A DNA stretch of 64,000 nt from Phymatolithon calcareum. Lineage: Eukaryota > Rhodophyta > Florideophyceae > Hapalidiales. Positions 30,401 to 39,159 of this stretch are shown one piece after another. A model generated the notes under the pieces. It had not been told where the DNA came from. It did no database searches and saw only the letters and a list, made by a program, of their open reading frames with translations. The position numbers were made by a program, and so were the translations under genes. The stretch is from positions 2,852,001-2,916,000 of the forward strand of contig OZ345361.1 in assembly GCA_977006965.1 (NCBI GenBank). Reading direction: 5' to 3'. Position 1 is the stretch's first letter, and every line of letters begins with the position of its first letter.

Positions 30401-33007
30401 CAACAATTCCTGCAAATCGTCGTCCTCTGCACTTTTCGTCGTCTCATCAAGCACGCGTGGCGGCGGAATATTAAAGCCAGTCGCGACTTGCACTAAACTC
30501 TCTGCAGCAGTAAACCGAATCTCATCCTCCTTCTTGTCCATCGACAATTCGAAAAGGGTCTCCAATGCAGTGCGAATATTCGCACAAGTTGGAGCACCAA
30601 CGCAAATGCCGCCAAGAGCAATACAAGCCACTTCGACAAGCTCAGTTTCTGAGTTTGAAGCCTTCACGGCCTTTGCCACAATCTCTATCGCTGACTTATC
30701 GCCTTCGGTCCCGCTCACAGAGAACAAAGGTCCAAGAACTCCAACCAGTGCAGTGGCTCTGCACGCTGCGGCGCGTACAGACTGAGAAGGCTCAACAGTA
30801 TCCGAAACTCTGCCCAAAATGATCCTTGCTGCAGCCTGAATATGCTCATCAAATGCAGACGACTTCCCGCCTCGAACTTGCTCCGTGACGACATGTCCCA
30901 ACGTCAAAATGTTGGCCACGCGCTCATGCTCTCCCTGTCGCGAATCCAAGCTCCCATCCGACCGTGCTTTCAATCCGAGTCCTATTTTCTGCAGCAACTC
31001 AACAACCTCTTCCTTCGCCAGTGCCTTCGACGCAACACCAATAAGTGCCGCATAAGCCTCAACGATTATAGCCGCGCCCGCCACTGAGCACTGCGTACAA
31101 TTCTCAAGCAACGACGTCAAATGTGGCGCGTACGCTCTCGCCACCGACGAGTCGCCCCTCTCAAGCTGCGCGACCGTGAGAACCACGGAGAGTGCGGAGC
31201 GTTTCATCCTTGCGCTTGTATCGAATGTACGCGCCATGATGTGCTGATCCGCATAATTGCGCAGCGACTCCAACGCCGCCTTTACCTCCGCATTTTTATC
31301 GACATAATTCGCAAGAGTCTCCAAATCGCCGCGGGGTCCCTCGCCCTTCGCGTTTTCTTTCAACGTTCGCAAGGCAAAATGGAAAAACGAAGCCCAGGCC
31401 TCTAGATAGAGCACTAGGCCTTCTTCGTTACTCGCAGCTTCGTCGCGCACAGCCCAGACAAGCTGTACGAAATCAGGATACAGCACGCCCGGCTTTGCGG
31501 TTTCCAGTTCATTGCCGTTCTTATCCACTCCGCCTAAATCCCGCACCAGAGACAAGTTCCGATACCGCTTCGGTGATAAACCTGCAAGCGCCGCCTCGCG
31601 CACCTCTGTGCGCTTATCTGCGCTGGCAACAATATTGAGAAGCCGAGCCTGCTCATTTGCAAACGGAAAGCATTGGTTCGCCCAAAGCACAGCTGACGCG
31701 CGTGCACCGGAAGCAACATCGGATTGGTTTGCAAGTGTCTTTTTCAAAATTGCGAGTATGTTCGATTGCTCAGAAGTCGCGCCAGTGTACGTCGCCGCGA
31801 GAATGGCGAGCGATTGCACGGCCGCCGCCCGCACCTCGGCCGGTTCATTCACGTCCTGCGCGGCGGTGAAGATAAGTTCTGGCACGAAACGGTCATGCTC
31901 ACGAATAGAGTTCGGGACGCGCGCAATGAGCTGCACAAGTGCTGTATACATAAACGCGCGCGCAGCATACGGTATGTCACCAGGGGCGTTGATAGTGCCC
32001 ATTATACCCGTCCTCAAATCGCGTTCATGTACGGTAATAACCGCCTGTGGTGCATGCTTGATAACATAAGACAAATACTGCATGCCCGAAGCGCGCAATC
32101 GCATGGGAATACGCGGCTTATACAATGCCTCATTCAGCACATGAAGCACCGATGGAAACTTCTCCGTACTTTCCGGGCTGCGCAGCAGACCCTTTGCAAG
32201 CACCACTCCGCGCAACGCAAAATCCGCGTCTTCCGCGCTAAACAACTCGAAAAATATATCCACAAGCCCCGGTCGGTGCTTAAGCAGCTCCTCCGTGGCG
32301 TCGACGCGCTTGAGTGCATCAACACCAGCATCGGCGATTGTCGAATCGCTCACACATCCAGCACTGACCAGTAAATGAGGAAACACCTTTGCCGCCCGAT
32401 GTGGCATCTTCACGCCCGCATACTCCGAACACAGCCCGACAAGCGCGCGAAGGTCGTCTGCAGAATACGCAACCTTTGTCTTCCTTCTCAGCGCGCGCAA
32501 CGCATACTCCCAAAGCGCATCCACGGCCTCCTCCGGCGCGTCCGCCAGCGCAACCCAGCGTCCGCGCGATGCCCCAATGGACTGCACGGCGAGCGACAGA
32601 AGCACGTCAACATTGGCGCGCGACCGGGCGCGCAGCGCGTGTGCCGCGACCACGAGCGGCTGCAGTGCACCGGAGCGCTCTGCGGGCGACAGACGGTCGA
32701 AGCAGCGCGTGACGTAGCCGCCCTGAATGGTTACATTTGTCGTCATCAGCGCCGCCGTGGGGGCGGAGGCGGCTTCCAACACGGCGGCGAACGGGAGCTT
32801 TAGGGTGGGGACGCCGCGCACGCGCACGTTTATGTGCTGCAAGGCTTGAACGATGCGTGCGCGAGCGGCCGCGGATTTAGTGCCCAGAGCTGAAAGAAGA
32901 CCGGGGAGCAGACGGGAGATGGCTCGCTCGAGCGCGCCGTCCGTTTGCGCGAATGCTAGCGCGGAAAGTGCGGACTCGACTGCGGCGACTTCAGGGTCGC
33001 CCGTCAT
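27458..33007 (-). CDS. ECM29: Proteasome adaptor and scaffold protein ECM29
   Basis: This is a 1849-residue intact, intronless frame from ATG 33007. Length equals that of known ECM29 proteins (about 1845-1870). The N-terminus has the family's signature: RARIVQALQHINVRVRGVPT then LKLP, followed by a second conserved region (VTIQGGYVTRCFDRLSP). The rest is a long array of HEAT-type helical repeats, many with the pattern VR-AA-AL-G. ECM29 binds the 26S proteasome, stabilises or inspects core-regulatory particle assembly and links proteasomes to membranes and motors; this is family knowledge. There are no breaks. A LINE fragment ends about 100 bp beyond the stop, and the upstream neighbour starts on the same strand. 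Residues 1040-1075 contain a Gly/Ser-rich linker. Confidence 0.9.
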   Translation of the reverse strand: MTGDPEVAAVESALSALAFAQTDGALERAISRLLPGLLSALGTKSAAARARIVQALQHINVRVRGVPTLKLPFAAVLEAASAPTAALMTTNVTIQGGYVTRCFDRLSPAERSGALQPLVVAAHALRARSRANVDVLLSLAVQSIGASRGRWVALADAPEEAVDALWEYALRALRRKTKVAYSADDLRALVGLCSEYAGVKMPHRAAKVFPHLLVSAGCVSDSTIADAGVDALKRVDATEELLKHRPGLVDIFFELFSAEDADFALRGVVLAKGLLRSPESTEKFPSVLHVLNEALYKPRIPMRLRASGMQYLSYVIKHAPQAVITVHERDLRTGIMGTINAPGDIPYAARAFMYTALVQLIARVPNSIREHDRFVPELIFTAAQDVNEPAEVRAAAVQSLAILAATYTGATSEQSNILAILKKTLANQSDVASGARASAVLWANQCFPFANEQARLLNIVASADKRTEVREAALAGLSPKRYRNLSLVRDLGGVDKNGNELETAKPGVLYPDFVQLVWAVRDEAASNEEGLVLYLEAWASFFHFALRTLKENAKGEGPRGDLETLANYVDKNAEVKAALESLRNYADQHIMARTFDTSARMKRSALSVVLTVAQLERGDSSVARAYAPHLTSLLENCTQCSVAGAAIIVEAYAALIGVASKALAKEEVVELLQKIGLGLKARSDGSLDSRQGEHERVANILTLGHVVTEQVRGGKSSAFDEHIQAAARIILGRVSDTVEPSQSVRAAACRATALVGVLGPLFSVSGTEGDKSAIEIVAKAVKASNSETELVEVACIALGGICVGAPTCANIRTALETLFELSMDKKEDEIRFTAAESLVQVATGFNIPPPRVLDETTKSAEDDDLQELLRRPGISLSSHEAGSENRGKVTLLSQEYSLDVPGILDACVELCLHQRPQARAGGGLYLFTFLRLIGTPHGKSLSAQYRFATPTDEERFKSVQGHVGHILTKAQRAFTTQLSDRSDLVQQLASRGIALVYELSPPGAQEDLVHSLVRSLTVNKARAGSTVSGDEGGLVDLPGLPAGSSGAGKSATSTSKTGGATYKELCSLAQDMGQPDLVYKFMDLAGHTALWNSRRGAALAGSSLLDTDIAAKQLQPHAKTLLPRLYVYCYDPSESIRLAMSSVLRAVAKAAGHKTVVAAVTALFPDIVKHCLKSIVSTQWRVREAGCAALRDALASRKWEEVEDWVKEFWYITLRAMDDIKESVRKSAWGLGRALSELSIFLCDPAQSGLENASKAVAIVVPALLSAFTHRVDEVRALANHTLSKILRFGGNALRESIPDVAYCMLESATEVEPQILNYAQFHVEEKEELESARAKIASDSTAPWIEALERIVGLVDEDVAKELVPKLTQLARSGVGVPTRAATARFISSLLRSCAGVMGKHAARIMKACLTAARMDANSTLRRSWCAALGMAAKLASVDAVGKICAEMRELAGSEDSKDRALASFVAIGLWRQAPDTVRRHAAELLPVAYMGMFETDGGEDATANWVDVWSEGCPSSDAGLRVYATEICDICCERLEESQQYKVKQGAAVAIGALADASNESVNVELLAKAASALIRALPGRIFDGKEAVVDAFGSIADCDKAKEVWEKVGGAENVVNIVLKECFRGKAQYRSVALAALKSVLKSARSPSHDSFPRIVEQLQPVWSKTEDSAASKSSTSTVRAGSDANAVDERNKARKALRAATVVALECAEAAYVGETGEKSAQEAHFVVLVDAVKDVMHFERDVRAPMLECLARAVERTEKSVVKGAALDAILECSDCGVGDKKFAKVRRAGIALLQKTGEKVGDGFWKGVGENLKASIREVAERDADPLVQADAKNVRFHFEGAF

Positions 33008-33652
33008 GGTTGCGGCTAATTGGAGTGCGAGAGATTGATGGAGGCCGTCGCGGGCGGACCTTTAGAGGATATTGGGCACTGGTCCGCAGAGGTACAGTCC
33101 ATCACATTGTGCGCATTGACTCCGTGGAGGCTAAATGGATGACCCTGTTTCCGGTGCATTTGATACGGTTACTGGTACACGTGTCTGTCGATTGAAAAAG
33201 GATTGGGGATATGGACAACTTTGCAGTTCCTGAGCGCGAATGCTGTCTGCTGGAGGGCGACAAGAAAAAATCAGAAGAAATGCCTGCAGGCTATGCACTT
33301 CCCTCCACAGTTGAACTTTCTGGATATACAGTATTGGCGTCGCGAATGCATTCTTTACAGCTTTTCGGTCCGATAAAGTCAGGACTTGGAATTTAGCCAA
33401 ATGAATGCACGCATGCCGTGTGTTCCACACTACAGTACTGTACACAGTACAGGAGTGTTGAAAACACTGCATTCGAAATGCGTGCAGGCCTACCAAATGA
33501 AAAGCTATTTCACAACTCAGAAGTCTTGTTGACGGCCGCCGATGCCATACATTCCTGGCAATGTTAGATGCATAGAAGTCGGCTTTCTAGGTGGCTTTGT
33601 ATCAAATCTGCACAGTTCTTTGCTCATCACCGGGTGCATGGAATTGACCGCT
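33008..33652. promoter_or_regulatory. ECM29 upstream region with TACTGTA palindrome cluster
   Basis: No gene is seen here. TACAGTACTGTACACAGTAC at 33431-33450 is a palindrome plus a half site, embedded between GTGTT and AACAC blocks. Similar TACTGTA sites recur beside other genes in the window. A regulatory role is inferred from recurrence only. Confidence 0.3.
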
Positions 33653-34822
33653 TTATATCAATCGAGGCTTCTTTTTTCGCCGTCTTGGAGTCGGCTTGCT
33701 CTTTTCTTCTGCCGTCGAACCCAGTTGCTGCAATTTCGCTGCCTGTCTGTGTTCGTCACTTGCCATCACGCCAGACTCTTCCGCTGGAATATTCTGCTTG
33801 CTCGAAGAATCAACCTTCTTTTCCGGAGTGATACCTTCGTTTTCTTCATCCCTTAACAAGGGTTGAGTTGTAGAAACCTCAACGGTATCCGGTTCTTCTT
33901 TCGAAACGACTGGTGTGTCATCGAAGAAGGAAATTTTCGAAGCAACTGAACTTCTTCGTACATTTGACTGCCTTAGTATCGACTGCCGCCTTTCTCGCTT
34001 ACTTGCGCGTGCCCGCTTTTCAGACTGCCTGCGTCTCTCCATTTGAGCCCGCACCTCATCTCGCAAACCACAAGCCTCGCTCGCCTGATAATAAGCCCGA
34101 TTTCCTACTTCCACAACGTCGCGTAAAACAGTCTTCTTGTACATACCGTGTGACTGCAATGCCTTTCCTTTCACGACTATTGGCTGGTACAACCTTGCCA
34201 ACACCCCGTTATCCATCGCTGTGCCGTCTGCATTCACATCGCATTGATTCGCGTTCGCGGTACGCTCTGTTTCGACTTCTTGAAGAACAGCTTCCATTGC
34301 TGCAAGCGCTCTCACAAGCCCGCACAGTGCATCTGCAATCACGACCTTTCCATCAATAGCTTTGATTCCTATTACCATTTGCGCTTGCACATTGCATTCA
34401 TCCCAACAGGAGAGCTCGACAAAATGTTGCACTTCATCGCCGACCTCACGCTGCACAAAACGTGCAATAGAGCACGGAGCTGAGAGCAAAACTGAAACAA
34501 AATCCGGAGATGGTGCTTCTGCCATTCCAACCACAAACATGTTATCTTCGGTCAGCGCCCCGGAGAACACAGATGCACCGACTATTAGTTCGATTGCATC
34601 CCCCTTTTGAATGCGGGCGTGAACAGGCGGAGCTTCTGCAGATTTACCCCGGAGAACATGGAATCGACCATATCTTCTGCAACACGCATCCGACATTGTA
34701 TCAGCACTACAATCGTAGTCTCCGCGCTGCGTTGTCTCCGAACTGATGCATGTGCTCTGCTCAGTGCTGTACTGTAGAATGAGTTGTTCCAGTTGCACAC
34801 CCAACTGCCGAAAAACATGCAT
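33653..34822 (-). CDS. Hypothetical protein with basic, Ser-rich C-terminal half
   Basis: Open frame of 389 residues. The better start is probably Met43 (ATG at 34696), because the first 42 codons look like leader sequence and contain a TACTGTA palindrome near 34770; that start gives 347 residues. The N-terminal half (RYGRFHVLRGKSAEAPPVHA, then hydrophobic beta-like strands) looks globular. The C-terminal half has a charged coil (RDEVRAQMERRRQSEKRARA), RRSS-type phospho-site candidates (QSNVRRSSVAS) and ends in PTPRRRKKKPRLI, a clear nuclear-localisation-type basic tail. I do not recognise the family. Confidence 0.7.
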   Translation of the reverse strand: MHVFRQLGVQLEQLILQYSTEQSTCISSETTQRGDYDCSADTMSDACCRRYGRFHVLRGKSAEAPPVHARIQKGDAIELIVGASVFSGALTEDNMFVVGMAEAPSPDFVSVLLSAPCSIARFVQREVGDEVQHFVELSCWDECNVQAQMVIGIKAIDGKVVIADALCGLVRALAAMEAVLQEVETERTANANQCDVNADGTAMDNGVLARLYQPIVVKGKALQSHGMYKKTVLRDVVEVGNRAYYQASEACGLRDEVRAQMERRRQSEKRARASKRERRQSILRQSNVRRSSVASKISFFDDTPVVSKEEPDTVEVSTTQPLLRDEENEGITPEKKVDSSSKQNIPAEESGVMASDEHRQAAKLQQLGSTAEEKSKPTPRRRKKKPRLI

Positions 34823-34979
34823 CTGATTTCATCCAAAAGTGCATTGTGTCATACCTTGAACAAAATTCTGTCCCTTCTTTTGTCCAAGCATAAAATTATG
34901 TCCCTGCCTTCTATGCATTCGTCATCATGACATTGTTATTCCTCGTTGCATCCCACACTTGAGCGCAGCCACCCGCAGC

Positions 34980-36278
34980 ATGTCGCCCAAGCCCGTGCGA
35001 ACTTCAAGAAGCCGCGGCTCCAGTCGCGGTCGGGGGCGCGCCCGTGGTGGCGGTCGCGGATGGGGCCGGGGTAACAGGAGCATGAACGGAGCCGTTCAAG
35101 AAGTTGAACTGGGTGTCCGGCGCGTGGGGCGAAGGCGCGGCGGTGGGCACCGCGGTCGTGGCAGCTGGCGGGACGACTATAGCGCGCGTGGCGGTGCCGC
35201 CAACTGGCGAGGAGGCGGCTCGTCGCGCGCACCACGGAAGTGGTGGGAGGAAGCAGAGCCCAGAGCAATTATTGATTCAGACTCGTCGTCGGTGGACAGC
35301 GAATGTGCGCGAGACTACGTGCGCAATCTAATGAACTGTGGCACAAAAAGTGGATCTGATTCCAATAGTGGCAGTAATTCAAATCTTCATGTTGACACCC
35401 ATCAGGTTGGCGCCAGCGACACGGGGACGAAACAACGTTTTGCTGAGCCGGAAGTGCTGCGCTGGGCAGCGACGTGGGGTGCGATGGGCGAATTTTTGCG
35501 TGAATGCCAGGGGCTACTTCGATTTCTGGTGGCGAACAAAATTGGGCCGAATATCGGCAATGTGTTTGACTTCTCGCCGCGACACAACCGCTTCCGTCTC
35601 ATTGTGCACAGGGTGTGTGAAATGGTCGGTGCAACATCAATAACCATTGGGAAGGGGCGAGATCGGTTCGTTTGCGTGTCACCGGCGAAGGAACTGGTGG
35701 TTGCGGATTGCTTTGAGAGGGCGCTCGTGAAAGTGCTGGACGATGTGTTCCCGCTCAAGGATCGGGATGCATCCAGACGGCGGTTTCGAGGGCAGCGATG
35801 GCGATGCTCAGGCCCATCATTTTTGGATGTGGAGTTTCTGCGCGCGAGCGACTCGGACGACACGTCCACGCATTCTGAGTCTGGTAGTGACCTCGAGCGC
35901 TTCGCAAACGAGGCGGAAGAAGGTGGCGAGGAGTCTGCGCGCATCGCGGGGCTCGTTGCGTATTCGATGACACAGAAGAAAATTGATGAGATTTGGGGGG
36001 ACGGCGACATCGATGAAGTGGATCCGGCAGAGTTATTTGGCGGACTGGATGCGAAGGTGAAAGGCCGTCGCAGAAAAACGAGAAGAAACGGAACGACGGA
36101 AACGTTGCAGAAGGGTGGGAACTCACTGCACGGAAAGCCTATTGATGGATCGAATAAGGGGTTCGGGTTGTTGAAGAAGATGGGGTGGAGTGAAGGGCAG
36201 GGACTTGGCGTGGAAGGAGACGGTCGCACTGAGCCTGTCGGCATTGAGTATCGGCACTCTCGCAGAGGCCTTGGGTAA
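34980..36278 (+). CDS. RG-rich R3H and G-patch protein (SQS1/Pfa1-like)
   Basis: 432 residues from ATG 34980; the frame is open slightly upstream but only with a TTG. Residues 1-85 are an Arg-Gly-rich tract (SRGRGRARGGGRGWGRG), a typical RNA-binding and methylation region. About 195-250 is an R3H domain (SPRHNRFRLIVHRVCEMVGA, then GKGRDRFVCVSP). The last 40 residues are a G-patch: GFGLLKKMGWSEGQGLG, ending RHSRRGLG. The same order (RG, R3H, terminal G-patch) occurs in yeast Sqs1/Pfa1, an activator of the DEAH helicase Prp43 in splicing and ribosome assembly. Function here is inferred from that architecture. Divergent promoter region with the 33653-34822 gene, about 160-280 bp. Confidence 0.82.
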   Translation: MSPKPVRTSRSRGSSRGRGRARGGGRGWGRGNRSMNGAVQEVELGVRRVGRRRGGGHRGRGSWRDDYSARGGAANWRGGGSSRAPRKWWEEAEPRAIIDSDSSSVDSECARDYVRNLMNCGTKSGSDSNSGSNSNLHVDTHQVGASDTGTKQRFAEPEVLRWAATWGAMGEFLRECQGLLRFLVANKIGPNIGNVFDFSPRHNRFRLIVHRVCEMVGATSITIGKGRDRFVCVSPAKELVVADCFERALVKVLDDVFPLKDRDASRRRFRGQRWRCSGPSFLDVEFLRASDSDDTSTHSESGSDLERFANEAEEGGEESARIAGLVAYSMTQKKIDEIWGDGDIDEVDPAELFGGLDAKVKGRRRKTRRNGTTETLQKGGNSLHGKPIDGSNKGFGLLKKMGWSEGQGLGVEGDGRTEPVGIEYRHSRRGLG

Positions 36279-37018
36279 TTTTGGGAAAGGGAGGTGGGAG
36301 ATTATCTTGTTTGGCCGTAAACACTAACTTGTAACACTACAATACTAAAGTAACTGTTAGCGAGGGCGGGAATTTCCAGAAGGCTCTTTTAACAGTTGGT
36401 GGTTCGTTGCCGATTCGGCTCACATCATGGTTGACAAACCGAGTGATTGAACACGAGTGGAGTGCGCGACTGATATAACAGATAATCCAAAGATGGTGGA
36501 AAGCGGTGTATGTGCCATTCCGTCGTCGCACGAGTTTGTTTCCGCAGGGAGATAATGTTCTTCCACTGTTTCACATTCGCCTAGCAAATGAAAGAAACCT
36601 TCAACTGTACCGATAGCATTCTCTCGGACGCGGGCGAAGTTCTGGAGGGTCGCACCTGGAGGTTATGAGCTTTACGCAGAAGGTGAAATTGAGATGATTT
36701 ACTGTATTAAACTTGGTTGAATAGTAGTCTACTAACGTGGTTCCTCTTTGACTACAAACCGGAGACCAAAGCATCGCCCTCACTCCCGCCGGCGTCGAAA
36801 AAGAAGGCCACTCGACTCACGTTTGTGAGTCGTCTTCTTCTCTGCTCTTCTCGCAGGGTCCACGCGTCGTACTGTTAGATTCCAAACATTGTTATATACC
36901 AGGAAATTCGCGTTCAATAGCTTCTCGGGGACGCACAACTGCAGCAGCATCCTCGGAGTGATTAATTTGGGCACTTTCGGTGATCTGTCGCCTGACAACA
37001 AAGCATTATTCCCGCACC
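36279..37018. other. Intergenic, convergent 3' ends; nothing recognised
   Basis: It lies between the stops of the G-patch gene (plus) and the Pth2-like gene (minus). Only short, low-quality frames are present. Confidence 0.4.
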
Positions 37019-37465
37019 TCAGAGCCTGCGCAAGCTTCCCGTTACAGCTCTAACTTTTTGCACCGCGCCAAGAATGCTGACCGCAGTTTTCGCACCTTTC
37101 AAGCTTTCTTCCTCGTGGATCACAGCCACCGGCAAGCCCTGTTTCTTGGCATCAGCGGCTATTCTGTCAAGTTCCGCCTCATTCTCGACTCGCAGCACTA
37201 CTTTCTTCGCCCCTGTGTTGTACCATCTGTTGCACACACCCGGTCGTCCACAGTATTTCTGGTACAGTTCCACAGCAGCATGAGCAGCTTGCGCGGCGAT
37301 TTTCCCAGCCCCCATCCCCAGGTCCTTGCGCACGACAATGACCATCTTCTCACCGCCGCCCCATGACAGCGGACGCTGCCGAATACGCAGCAGACGAGAC
37401 GGATGAGGCGCCGCAGCCAGAAGCGGCGACCTTGCCGACTGCTGAGAACCGGGAATGGCCCACAT
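37019..37465 (-). CDS. Divergent peptidyl-tRNA hydrolase 2 family protein
   Basis: 148 residues from the internal ATG at 37465; the open frame extends to an ATG at 37663 but the extra 66 residues look non-coding. The first 35 residues (MWAIPGSQQSARSPLLAAAP, Arg-rich, no acidic residues) resemble a mitochondrial presequence. The mature part starts with the Pth2 signature KMVIVVRKDLGMGAGKIAAQ then AAHAAVELY, and continues KKVVLRVENEAELDRIAADA. The usual DAGRTQ-PGS-TVLGIGP catalytic tail is replaced by HEEESLKGAKTAVSILGAVQ, with only the final VTG-L-RL kept. Pth2 recycles stalled peptidyl-tRNAs. This one may be altered or inactive. Confidence 0.75.
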   Translation of the reverse strand: MWAIPGSQQSARSPLLAAAPHPSRLLRIRQRPLSWGGGEKMVIVVRKDLGMGAGKIAAQAAHAAVELYQKYCGRPGVCNRWYNTGAKKVVLRVENEAELDRIAADAKKQGLPVAVIHEEESLKGAKTAVSILGAVQKVRAVTGSLRRL

Positions 37466-37830
37466 GATCTTCCCACGGTCCAGTGCTGCCGGTGGTGCTG
37501 CGCCTTGAATTGTTCGCCCCGCATCACAGGGAACGGTAGGATTAAGTATGGCACGACACGGAGTGTTGTCGTGAAAATTATGAAAAAAATAGTGCTCGCA
37601 GGCGCAGAACGGACAATGCTCTGCTGCGTGTATGTACAGGATGCATGCCAACTGGCATGTCATACAGTACTTGGCTGAGTATGATACGTCACTTCACGTC
37701 GCTGGTGCGAATAAACAATGGCCATGAATTCCGTTCGTCGCCCCGACTCTCAACTCAAATTATCGATTTGAGTAGTCCACCGACGGCACTGTCCCCTGTG
37801 TTTCGTCCTATGCTGCAAAAGTCATCCGAC

Positions 37831-38991
37831 ATGGCTGACGAAACTTCATTCATCATGATCAAGCCTGACGGTACGATTTCCTTTTGATTTCAGAGAATTG
37901 TTTGTACACGCCTTGCGAATCGGTACTCCTTCAGAATCGAAACGACATGTTTGTTTGGTGGGACAATTTGAATGGCAGAGACTGACCACTGATTTTGTGC
38001 ACTGGGTGGGATCAGGCGTCCAGCGTGGAATCGTCAGTGACATCATCGGCCGATTTGAGAAGCGTGGGTACCAGCTTGTAGCGATGAAGATGGTGCAGCC
38101 CACCCGGGAGCTCGCAGAGATTCACTATGTAAGTTGACTGCTATTGTAGGCTTTATGCTCTGCAACTAATTCAAGTTTTAACTTAACGAAACTTGTGGAT
38201 TTGCATCGATCTCTGCGAAACGCGTGGAATTGTTCGCACAGGCCGGTATGTATTTGTAATTCTTAATCGGTGTGATGGTTCAAACAGTTCAGTGAGACTG
38301 AAATCTAACAAATTCGCTGCTCTCCTTCGCTATGTTCCATACCATTACTTTTCCCAGATCTGTCAAGCAAAGGATTCTTCAGCGACCTCTGCGATTTTCT
38401 GTCGTCATCACCCGTTGTCGCCATGGTATGGAAGGGTCAGGACATCGTCAAGCAGGGGTACGTTTGCGATACATCTGCACCTCATCATGATCTCGGTAGA
38501 ATATATATCTAACCGCTCTCATATAATTGCACGATGCGCACATGCACGATTGTGACGATGGCAGTCGAGCCATGATTGGCGCGACCAACCCGCTAGAGAG
38601 TGCGCCGGGTACCATCCGTGGCGGTAAGTTTAAATCTCAGTGCGGCATTGTCGCCTTGCTCTTCTCCCCAACTGCCATGATTTCTGTACTGTATTGTATT
38701 ATGTACTAACTTCTACGCGTGTTGGCACTTTGCAATTTGACTCAAACAGACTATGCCATTGTGACAGGCAAGAACATCATGTACGTTGAATCATAGCTCT
38801 CTTTCGGAACATCTCAGAATTGAGTACGTCAGCATCATGCTGACCTCTTGGTTTGAATTTTATTTTACGAAATTTGTAGCCATGGAAGTGACTCGGTGGA
38901 GTCTGCGGAAAGGGAGATTGCGTTGTGGTTCCCGAACGCCGAAGAGCTGTGCTTCTACAAGAAGGCCACCACTGGTTGGATTTACGAATAA
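37831..38991 (+). CDS. NDK: Nucleoside diphosphate kinase, seven exons
   Basis: Exons 37831-37870, 38016-38128, 38242-38245, 38358-38457, 38565-38623, 38750-38780 and 38880-38991 give 152 residues plus stop, the usual NDPK length. All introns are GT...AG, 99-145 nt. The protein reads [79 protein letters not shown] and [20 protein letters not shown]. The catalytic His lies in NIIHGSDS. NDPK transfers phosphate from ATP to NDPs by a phospho-histidine intermediate. Exon 3 is only GCCG; it supplies the Ala and the first base of Asp in HYADL and keeps the frame. This is the one clearly intron-rich gene in the window. Confidence 0.92.
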
Positions 38992-39141
38992 TACCCACTG
39001 TATGCGCTAATTAGTCACACGTTAGCTTCGCACGCTCTCTTCCCTGCCCTGTCCTGCCTATGTACGCGCTTTATAGGTTGAGTGAGGTAGCGTTCCGGTC
39101 TCGTGCCTAATCCCGGGTCGTGAGGGGTTGTGCGCTTGCGC

Positions 39142-39147
39142 AATAAA
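39142..39147 (+). terminator. Candidate polyadenylation signal of NDK
   Basis: AATAAA about 150 nt after the NDPK stop, the first such hexamer downstream. Confidence 0.4.
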
Positions 39148-39159
39148 CATATCCTGACG

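Noticed and set aside
31512-32803. Plus-strand frames of up to 216 codons within ECM29
   Set aside because: Shadows of a GC-rich, intact minus-strand gene with family-level similarity along its length.
35402-36244. 280-codon minus-strand frame opposite the R3H/G-patch gene
   Set aside because: Shadow of the plus-strand gene. It is Pro/Ser-rich low-complexity sequence with no motif, while the plus strand has clear R3H and G-patch domains.
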